Positions 56,409 to 64,000 of a DNA stretch of 64,000 nt are shown here, piece by piece. Numbering within the stretch: the stretch's first letter is position 1; the number at the start of each line of letters is the position of its first letter. This stretch comes from Viridothelium virens (Eukaryota; Ascomycota; Dothideomycetes; Trypetheliales; Trypetheliaceae), in contig ML991772.1 in the NCBI GenBank assembly GCA_010094025.1, positions 248,001 to 312,000 of the forward strand, given 5' to 3'. Made by a program: the position numbers and the translations under genes. The notes beneath the pieces were generated by a model. It worked only from the letters and a program-made list of their open reading frames with translations. It did no database searches and was not told the origin of the DNA.

Positions 56409-57094
56409 GTGAGCATAGAAGAAGGGGAGAGTATTGAAGCGAGTATTTCTGATCACTGAGTTTGAGGGGCATTGGGGAGTCGAGGAGATTGCTGGCCCTT
56501 TTACAGTGTAGTTCATCAGTGACTGCCTAGGATGTGTATTGCTAGAACAAGATTATCAGGTATTCTCTCATTTATTCCTATCTGATATTCAATCAAGCTC
56601 TCATTGTATACTGTCTATATTGTTATTAAGAGGTTACGATATGACCCGTCCGGTGCATAGCATTAGTAGTGCCGACATATTCTATTTCTGCTTGTGACAG
56701 CACTTTCAGGCGGTCATCAACGTATTCTTGAAGTGAGAAGTCTGGGGCAGACCAAAAGAATGTCTAATTTGGACTGCGCCTAAATGCGTTATGGCTATGA
56801 ACGGGGCCATAAGAGCGCTGAGCACAGGGAATTTATTCGTAGTTCAAGATCTTGCTGCGGCTCTCACAAGCCATACAGAAACAGGCCTGATAAAGAGAAT
56901 TATGTTGGTCCTTGTTTGACCCTAGTGAACTCTTATAAACATTCTTGTACACAGTGTTACTGGGAGGCTCCTAACGTACGAGGAGACTAAAGATATGGGC
57001 TTGCTCCAATAACTTATTTCACCCTAGGGTGCAGGTGCAGTGGTCCGAGAAAATAGTTTTCGAACAATGTCCTAGGACTCAGACAATCACTCGG
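56409..57094. other. Convergent intergenic region
   Basis: The 686 bp between the 3' ends of the P-loop gene and the flavoprotein-ankyrin gene. It is AT-rich in the first half. No gene is seen. Confidence 0.4.
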
Positions 57095-59098
57095 CTAGCT
57101 CAAAACCCTCGTCTTCATCCACTCACTCGTCCCCAACCCCAGATTCAATCCATTCCTCGCCCACCACCGCCGCACCTCCTCTCCCCTCTCCCCCTCCACC
57201 CCATCCTCCAACGCCTCCTCCACATCACACGTCTTATACTCCACCCGCACACTCGACGCCCTCCTCCCTGCACCCCCAACACCACCAGCACCACCACCAC
57301 CCGCAACACCACCCGCAGCCCCCCCAGCTCCTCCCCGCACCACCATCTCCCCCCTCGCCAACCTTGCCCACCACTCCAGCACCTCGACATGCCCACCCTT
57401 CGTCGCACCCACCAGCACCTGGTTATCGACCGCCATGTTCGCGAACCCCGCTTTCCGCTCCAGCCACAGCGAGAGCAGCGCGACGTGGCCGTGCGCCGAG
57501 GCCAGCCGCGCTACGTCGCCGTCGTGCGGGTACGGGATCCCTGCGTCGAGCCACCAGGTGATGGCGGGGAGGTGGCCGGCTTGGGCGGCGAAGCAGATGG
57601 ATTTGCCGGGGAGGAGGCGGAGGGGTGGGGGACGGGTGGTGGTGGGAGGGGTGTTTGAATTGTTGGCTGGGAGGGACAAAGTTGAGGACGGGGATGCGCG
57701 AGGAGAGGTTGGTTGGGGGGAGGGGGAGGAGGCGGAGTACGTAGTGGATGGAGGGGCGCTGGGGTCTTGGGCGGCGTGCTTCCACCAGTCTAGGACGTCG
57801 AGGTTGCATTTGGAGGTCGCTTGTTCGAGGGCGGCTTCGGTGTATTTGAGGGGGAGGCCCGATCTGTGCCACCAGTCGAGGACGTGGACGAAGCCGGCGC
57901 GGGAGGCGCCGTCCATGGCTTCGGTGGTGTATTCTTTCGTCAGGAAGGATGGGGAGGTGCGCCAGTATTCTAGTAGGGCGGGTTGGCCGAAGACGGACGA
58001 CGCTTTATCGGGGAGGAAAGTGTGGCCGAATGTTGCCCAGAATAAGTCTCGGTGTTGAGTTTCGAGGTAGGAGAGAATCGAGGTCTTCGCAAAACGCATG
58101 ATCAATTTTATACAAAGTCTAGAAAGCCAGCGAGGAGTGGAGCGTGTCTCGAAGAAGCGTTTGACATCAGTGAGACTGCCACTTAGAATGGTCCACTCCA
58201 GGTCTTGCATAAAATGCGCTGAGACATCGGCAGCACGACGCCATTCAGGTGGTGTTGGAAGATTGGTATAGATGTCTAGAGCTTTAGCCAACTCCCAGTC
58301 TCCTGTGAAGTCCAGGATGATGGTCCAAATCTCTGGAGGCAGTGTACAATGCGTTTGATTTGAAGCTGTATTGGACAGAGCCGTATGCGAGGTGTGTGAC
58401 ATGCCGATGTCAATGTCTTGACCTATTGTCATCAAATCGATTTGATTCTGAACTACTTCATACAGCTCTTCCACGCCATCGTTGGAAGTAATCTTCTTCC
58501 GGGGTCCGTCAAAGTCCCAGAGCACAGGTGACAAGACGCGTATCCAATTCCATTTCCTACGTATCTTGCTCAACTGTTTCCGCGTCATCGGGTTCTCCCA
58601 CATCAGGTCCGACATTCCCGGCACCAGCAAAATCTTCTTCGACACATTCCAGCTCCTCAAAACTTCTAGCAGCAGATTGTCTGTAACACCGTGAAGCATC
58701 TTCCCCAGTGTATCGGCGTCGAGCGGAGCCAGGATGAGAAGATTTGCCCATTCGCAGAGTTCGGCTGTCTTAGCCTGCAGCTGTTCATTATTCCGGTAAG
58801 AGCTTGGGACATGCTGGTCATGAAGGTTTTGCTGGTGAGATTCGTTTGGAAAGGTTGGACAGATCGCCGAATCGTCTAAAAGCGGAACGGATTTGCATAT
58901 GGATGGGTCAACGATAGCTTGAAGCCATATGTTCGGCTGCTGCCGTAGGCGCTGTATGACCTGCGTCGTGAAAGCTAAATTTGGAGGAGTGGTAGAAGCT
59001 AGAAGGATGCGCAAGGTGTTTGTTGATTCATCGGTCAGGCGGGTATCGATTATCGATAAAGAGGAGGGTTGCCAGAACGAGTATCCTGTCGAACTCAT
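57095..59098 (-). CDS. Flavoprotein (HFCD) domain fused to ankyrin-like repeats
   Basis: A single 667-residue frame from the ATG at 59098. Residues about 30-200 follow the HFCD flavoprotein fold of phosphopantothenoylcysteine decarboxylase and Hal3: ILLASTTPPNLA, ELCEWANLLILAPLDADTLG, TDNLLLEVLRSW and VPGMSDLMWENP. Two catalytic positions are changed: the active His of the HIEL motif is Thr (about 111) and the Asn of PxMNxxMW is Ser (about 163). From about residue 270 (LPPEIWTIILDF) the sequence turns into ankyrin-like repeats with a WW signature (GFVHVLDWWHRSG, CNLDVLDWWKHA, GHLPAITWWLDAG, GGHVEVLEWWARL). A Ser/Pro/Thr insert breaks the repeats and a Gly-rich run lies near the end. Decarboxylation is unlikely. 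A flavin-binding regulatory role, as in Hal3, is an inference. Confidence 0.85.
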   Translation of the reverse strand: MSSTGYSFWQPSSLSIIDTRLTDESTNTLRILLASTTPPNLAFTTQVIQRLRQQPNIWLQAIVDPSICKSVPLLDDSAICPTFPNESHQQNLHDQHVPSSYRNNEQLQAKTAELCEWANLLILAPLDADTLGKMLHGVTDNLLLEVLRSWNVSKKILLVPGMSDLMWENPMTRKQLSKIRRKWNWIRVLSPVLWDFDGPRKKITSNDGVEELYEVVQNQIDLMTIGQDIDIGMSHTSHTALSNTASNQTHCTLPPEIWTIILDFTGDWELAKALDIYTNLPTPPEWRRAADVSAHFMQDLEWTILSGSLTDVKRFFETRSTPRWLSRLCIKLIMRFAKTSILSYLETQHRDLFWATFGHTFLPDKASSVFGQPALLEYWRTSPSFLTKEYTTEAMDGASRAGFVHVLDWWHRSGLPLKYTEAALEQATSKCNLDVLDWWKHAAQDPSAPPSTTYSASSPSPQPTSPRASPSSTLSLPANNSNTPPTTTRPPPLRLLPGKSICFAAQAGHLPAITWWLDAGIPYPHDGDVARLASAHGHVALLSLWLERKAGFANMAVDNQVLVGATKGGHVEVLEWWARLARGEMVVRGGAGGAAGGVAGGGGAGGVGGAGRRASSVRVEYKTCDVEEALEDGVEGERGEEVRRWWARNGLNLGLGTSEWMKTRVLS

Positions 59099-61091
59099 TC
59101 TTATAGCGGTGGAGTCGAAATTGAAATCTGTCTCGCGTTGCAAGAGGCATTGTATGACCTACCTCGACAACTCTTGGCATGGTGGATGGCTCTTGATAGT
59201 CACATGCAGGGGCACAGTGTGGCGGGGCTCTAGACGGAGTGCTTCCGCAGTGCAGCCGCTGCAAACGACTTTCTTTGAATGAATTGCATCCGGAGCACAA
59301 TCTGAGTATGCACCGGCAAGAGTGATCAATGATCTTGCAGCGGAACACCTCTTCAAACGCGTTTGTGGTTCTGCGCAGGCGCCGAGGTTTTAACTCAGTC
59401 CTTCTGGTCTGGAAACGCAAACGTGTATTGGAGGTAAGCATCGGATGGCGGCAGCTTGGGGCTACCAACCAGAAAGAAGGCGGCAAACTGGACCAAAGTT
59501 CTCTTTCATGTGGCTGCATTCTGGTGGCAAAGAGTGGCGCTAGCTGGGAGAGGCTCCGGCGGATCAAACTACCTAAAACAAGAGTGGATCTGCGGAATAT
59601 GGGCTTTTGATCTGGCATTGGATTTTCTAACTTGTGGCTCAGTCATGCTATGACGTCTATGCCGGGGATAGGCCTGCTAGGGTCCATGATGCGACTGAAG
59701 GCAAGAAATTGCGACGGATAGTAACGATGAAACTGGGCAGTAACCCCCGCAACATCCCTTTCTTTCTTCATGTCGAAAACCTGATGGGCTCGGGTACTAG
59801 TTATCATGGCCTTGCCTCTGACTGGATGCATGGCATCGAGAGATTGCAGATCTTGCACCATTCGGTAGAGGCGGGGCGGTACGGTAAGGCTCGCTTGGTT
59901 CATATTTTACGGTGTAACTAACGAACTCGTCAATCTGGCTTGTTAGGGGCAAGAATCATCAACAGAATGGTAGACACCGCAGACATTGCTTTATTATTCA
60001 CTCAGCTGTACTCCGTAGTTCTAAATGGTTTCGTGCATCGGTGACCGATGCCCAAAGATCTGGATCTGTCAGACGGCTTATTCAGGCTAAGACGCGAAAC
60101 TAGCACAATGACCTCATCAGTAGTCGTGATGAAATCGATTTGCTTTGGGTGCCGTTAATCATGCAACGTTTCGAGTAATTGAGGGTCCCGTTTTCAGTCA
60201 GTAGGTAATATTCAGCACAAACCAGTACGGGGAAAGTGGGTGCTTACAGACACGGTAAACCAAACTGAGCTCCCACGGCGGCGCAGGGGACAACGTTGAC
60301 AGTGATCATGGAACTTGTCAAAGCCCATGTCTGATCTACCACTAATTCTCTGCCACTCTGTCTCTCCCACGCACGCATTAGGTACATACCACGCCGTGCA
60401 CGCTACTATCTACAGCGGTCCTGCTCGCTATCCCACTTTCCAACCTCCCTTCCAGCTGCAGGTGCATTGTGGAAAAGTCCGCTGCCCGTGTCAGGAGTCC
60501 GCGCTTTAATCTCCACCGATTGCCAGCCAGTCGCTCCGCTGCAGTGTCGAATTCCTACCCGCTCGCGCCACCCCGGCTCCTACTTTTCATCATCCTAGTT
60601 TTGGTACATCTGCCATCTGCCCGACAAGCTGTCATATCCCCAACGGTATTACCTCTTGCGAAGACCCTCTTCGGCACTGAATACGGACACTGTCACTACG
60701 ACCTCGACATCTAATGATAAACTGCCGACTGCCAAACGCAGATCCCACGCCGACCGCCAAAGCGGGCATTATCTGGAAACGCGTTCTTTCAGTTACGCTT
60801 TACCTCGGACGCTTCGGTCACGCTGGAAAATAGGAAGCATTTCGCGAGAGAAGAGAGGGTCGTCAACAAGACAGTAACAAAGGCCGCACAGGAATACTGT
60901 TGAGCCGATCTAGGAGTGCCACCATCAGATATCAAAGGCTTCTAGTCCTCAATGGTCCCCTGACATTTCTAGGTCCGTTGATCGGACGGCTTTCGTCCGT
61001 CCATAGGTTCTGTCACCTACGCAAGCGAGCCAGGCCTTTCAAGAAGACAGTGTTGCAGGGGTGGCAAATCCACAACTGATCAGTCGCGATA
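59099..61091. promoter_or_regulatory. Long divergent promoter region
   Basis: Two kilobases between the starts of the flavoprotein-ankyrin gene and the phytochrome gene, the second-longest region here without a firm gene. Short frames at 59329-59921 and 60315-60877 overlap in several phases and resemble nothing known. From about 60300 the DNA is pyrimidine-rich on the plus strand, as expected for a long phytochrome leader. Non-coding exons or introns of that gene could lie here. Confidence 0.4.
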
Positions 61092-64000
61092 ATGTCGGCG
61101 AATCAATCAAGCTCTGATAGCAGTGCAGTGGAGAGATCAATCCCCGAGGAGTCGACGGTAGCAACGGAACAAGGACAGCCAACTGCCTCTTCAAAGTTAA
61201 AACTCCCTAAACAATCAACAGAACAGCCTTCAGGATCGTGGTCTGGCGAAGCGAAGGAATCATTGTCTAGGCAGCAGGGAGGAATTTCAAAGGAAACTGC
61301 CATGTCTCCTTTTTCTGAAACGTCAGACCCATCCGGTGCCTTCAGTCCAGGCTCCACTGACAGAGTCTTTCCCATACGGTCTTTCGTATCGGTCGACCCC
61401 AACCCTACCCCCTCCCAACGGCATGACCGGAATGAGGGGTATTTCGCCAATGCTGCCCAATCAAGACGTTATTCAGCGGCCAGTCGTTCGGAGCCTACAC
61501 ACACGAGTACACCCATGGGAACGAGGCAGTCCAGCATAGATCCGGCATTTGACTCTGCCAGCAGACGCTCCTCAAGATCACGGCACGGTAGACGAGATTC
61601 GGAACCAGCTGAGCTTCCCGAAAGGATCAGCATGTCACGACAAACCACCCAACTCTTTAGCGACACTGCTTCTGCAAATTCCGGAAGTATGGCCAATGCA
61701 CAGACGACACGGACGTCGGAAGCAGCCGAGAGGCCAGCCTCAGTCCGGAGCACTAAGAGTGGTGTGGATGAGACAGGTGGTTTAGTAACCGCTCGTTTTA
61801 AGCATGTGGTTTACGATGGCAAGCATGTCATAATAACAGGAAGAGATGGAGGAACATTGCAGCGCTGTGAGGATGAGCCTATCCACATACCAGGTGCAAT
61901 TCAAGGATTTGGCATGTTGGTGGCATTGCAGGAAGAGGCCGACGGGAAATTAATAGTAAGGGTGGTTAGCGAGAATTCCAAACGTTTGATGGGCTACACT
62001 CCAAGGCAGCTTTTCGCTTTGGAAAGCTTTACGGACATTCTTTCCGAGGATCAGGCCGATAACATGCTGGATCACGTTGATTTCATCCGGGACGAGGAAG
62101 CCGATGTTGCGACAAATGGTCCTGAAGTATTTACCATGGCTATCCGGTCAGCTCAACGAAGGTCACGGAAGTTTTGGTGCGCAATGCACATCAACCAATC
62201 AAATCCGGATCTAATCATCTGCGAATTCGAACTTGAAGACGACCAAGAACATCCTCTTGTACCTCCAAACGACACTACGCCAGAGCCGCCTGAGGACACT
62301 TTGAACAGCGCTCCTACCCCTGAAGAATTTGCGGAAAGTACGCAGAACTCCAGTAGGCCGTTGCGAGTTTTACGTAGCGCAAGGAAACGTAAAGGAGAGG
62401 CTGCAGCAATGGAAGTCTTCAACATCATGTCCCAAGTTCAAGAGCAATTAGCCGCGGCTCGAAATCTGGAGATATTCTTAAAGGTTCTGGTGGGAGTCGT
62501 CAAGGAGCTAACCGGATTCCATCGAGTAATGATCTACCAATTCGATCAATCATGGAATGGCCGAGTCGTAACTGAGCTTGTTGACCCAAGAGCAACCAAA
62601 GATCTTTACAAGGGCCTTAACTTCCCTGCATCTGACATACCGCAGCAGGCAAGAGACCTTTACAAAATCAACAAAGTGCGATTGTTGTACGATAGGGATC
62701 AGGAAACGGCGCGCCTTGTTTGTCGTACCAAGGAAGATTTGGAAAATCCTCTTGATCTTACTTATGCCTATTTACGCGCAATGTCTCCAATCCACCTAAA
62801 GTATCTTGCGAATATGGCTGTCCGATCATCAATGTCCATCTCCATCAACGCATTCGAGGAGCTTTGGGGACTGATTGCCTGCCACTCCTATGGATCCAGG
62901 GGCATGCGAGTAGCATTTCCCATCCGCAAAATGTGTCGGCTGATTGGCGACTCTGCCTCCCGGAACATCGAGCGGCTGTCCTATGCTTCCCGGCTTCAAG
63001 CTCGAAAACTTATCAACACAGTGCCGACCCAACACAATCCTTCTGGCTACATCATTGCCTCTTCAGAGGACCTCCTAAAACTCTTCGACGCGGATTTTGG
63101 ACTCCTTTCAATTCGAGACGAGACAAAAATTCTTGGCGCTCTAGAACAGTCACAGGAGGCGCTTGCTATGCTCGAGTACCTGCGGTTGCGTAAGATTACT
63201 TCCGTGACATCGACACAGGATATTCGAGAAGACTTTCCTGACTTACGATATCCACCTGGCTTTCAAGTCGTCGCCGGATTACTCTTGGTACCACTTTCCG
63301 TGAGTGGCAGCGACTTCATCGTCTTCTTCCGGAAGGGTCAGCTTAAGGAGGTTAGATGGGCGGGCAACCCGTACGAAAAGTTCATCAAAGAAGGTACCGA
63401 GGGCTACTTGGAGCCGAGAAAGAGTTTCAAGACTTGGAGCGAGACTGTTGTTGGCAGGTGTAAAGAATGGTCTGAGGAAGAAATTGAGACGGCCGCAGTG
63501 CTCTGCCTTGTTTACGGCAAATTCATCGAAGTGTGGCGTCAAAAGGAGGCTGCTCTGCAGAACAGCCAATTAACAAAGCTCCTTCTTGCGAACTCTGCAC
63601 ATGAGGTTCGCACGCCGCTCAATGCGATCATCAATTATCTGGAGATCGCTCTGGAAGGATCTCTTGACAGCGAGACGAGAGAAAACCTTGCGAAGTCCCA
63701 TTCTGCGTCGAAGTCTCTAATATACGTTATAAATGATCTGCTGGACTTGACAAAGACCGAGGAAGGTGTCGAGCTCATCAAAGGAGAGGTCTTCGACTTG
63801 AGAGCAACACTACGAGAGGCTACCGATATGTTCCGTGGTGATGCACGGAGGAAAGGAATAATTTACGAGATCGTTGAAGCACAGGATCTTCCTGGGAATG
63901 TCATCGGCGACCAGCGAAAGATTAGGCAATGTATATCGAACGTCACTGCTAATGCCATCCAGAATACGTCGGAAGGCGGTGTAAAAGTCGAGATGCGGGT
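61092..64000 (+). CDS. fphA: Fungal phytochrome histidine kinase (5' part)
   Basis: A red-light sensor kinase. The frame is open from the ATG at 61092 to the window end (969 codons, no intron) and the 3' part is missing. An unusually long Ser/Arg-rich N-terminal extension (about 235 residues) precedes the photosensory core. The biliverdin-binding cysteine is Cys259 in QRCEDEPIHIPGAIQGFG, a PAS domain position shared with bacterial and fungal phytochromes. The GAF domain has FPASDIPQQARDLY, with the Asp near 515, and GLIACHSYG. The PHY domain follows, with a tongue-like PYEKFIKEG region, then the H-box SAHEVRTPLNAI with the phospho-acceptor His837. The ATP-binding domain has started (GDQRKIRQCISNVTANA) when the window ends; a receiver domain is expected downstream. 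Confidence 0.93.
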   Translation, partial: MSANQSSSDSSAVERSIPEESTVATEQGQPTASSKLKLPKQSTEQPSGSWSGEAKESLSRQQGGISKETAMSPFSETSDPSGAFSPGSTDRVFPIRSFVSVDPNPTPSQRHDRNEGYFANAAQSRRYSAASRSEPTHTSTPMGTRQSSIDPAFDSASRRSSRSRHGRRDSEPAELPERISMSRQTTQLFSDTASANSGSMANAQTTRTSEAAERPASVRSTKSGVDETGGLVTARFKHVVYDGKHVIITGRDGGTLQRCEDEPIHIPGAIQGFGMLVALQEEADGKLIVRVVSENSKRLMGYTPRQLFALESFTDILSEDQADNMLDHVDFIRDEEADVATNGPEVFTMAIRSAQRRSRKFWCAMHINQSNPDLIICEFELEDDQEHPLVPPNDTTPEPPEDTLNSAPTPEEFAESTQNSSRPLRVLRSARKRKGEAAAMEVFNIMSQVQEQLAAARNLEIFLKVLVGVVKELTGFHRVMIYQFDQSWNGRVVTELVDPRATKDLYKGLNFPASDIPQQARDLYKINKVRLLYDRDQETARLVCRTKEDLENPLDLTYAYLRAMSPIHLKYLANMAVRSSMSISINAFEELWGLIACHSYGSRGMRVAFPIRKMCRLIGDSASRNIERLSYASRLQARKLINTVPTQHNPSGYIIASSEDLLKLFDADFGLLSIRDETKILGALEQSQEALAMLEYLRLRKITSVTSTQDIREDFPDLRYPPGFQVVAGLLLVPLSVSGSDFIVFFRKGQLKEVRWAGNPYEKFIKEGTEGYLEPRKSFKTWSETVVGRCKEWSEEEIETAAVLCLVYGKFIEVWRQKEAALQNSQLTKLLLANSAHEVRTPLNAIINYLEIALEGSLDSETRENLAKSHSASKSLIYVINDLLDLTKTEEGVELIKGEVFDLRATLREATDMFRGDARRKGIIYEIVEAQDLPGNVIGDQRKIRQCISNVTANAIQNTSEGGVKVEMR

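Noticed and set aside
59028-59618. A 196-codon minus-strand frame upstream of the flavoprotein gene
   Set aside because: Overlaps the true start in another phase, has no domain, and is rich in Arg, Pro and Ser.

Overview
The window reads as nuclear DNA of a filamentous ascomycete (Pezizomycotina). Genes are dense on both strands. Most have zero to three introns of about 47-90 bp with GT..AG ends and CTAAC/CTGAC-like branch sites. The gene set includes a fungal phytochrome, a Hrr1/SAD-3 type silencing helicase, a STAND/NLR-like receptor and an adenylate-forming reductase. A leotiomycete or a close relative is my guess; the sequence alone does not settle the class.

Layout. 0.9-3.4 kb: a single-pass membrane protein and a 46-residue membrane peptide. 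4.4-6.7 kb: methionine sulfoxide reductase B and an oxoglutarate/malate-type mitochondrial carrier. 7.9-13.0 kb: a short-chain dehydrogenase beside a three-domain adenylate-forming reductase, a possible minimal secondary-metabolism pair. 13.7-20.0 kb: a 2046-residue NF-X1/RZ-finger helicase. 20.5-24.1 kb: F-actin capping protein alpha (six exons) and a serine-rich protein of unknown role. 26.6-28.3 kb: LSB5. 29.1-33.7 kb: an NLR-like gene with a stop codon inside its ankyrin region. 35.4-41.4 kb: PEX11, alanine aminotransferase and an aldehyde dehydrogenase. 41.7-47.8 kb: the karyopherin Kap123 and the palmitoyltransferase Swf1. 48.4-52.6 kb: Rap1 facing the SUMO ligase Nse2. 53.3-56.4 kb: a 2-oxoglutarate oxygenase and a degenerate P-loop NTPase. 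57.1-59.1 kb: a flavoprotein fused to ankyrin-like repeats. 61.1 kb to the end: a phytochrome histidine kinase cut by the window edge.

Most genes are unrelated housekeeping functions (trafficking, actin, peroxisomes, telomeres, nuclear import, redox). The accessory pieces are the reductase/SDR pair, the NLR, the P-loop NTPase and the flavoprotein-ankyrin fusion. The least expected signal is compositional. Six unrelated genes each hold a GC-rich island in which the coding strand is C-rich first and then switches to G-rich. No rRNA, CRISPR, transposon or virus-like element was recognised, and no convincing tRNA was found by eye.
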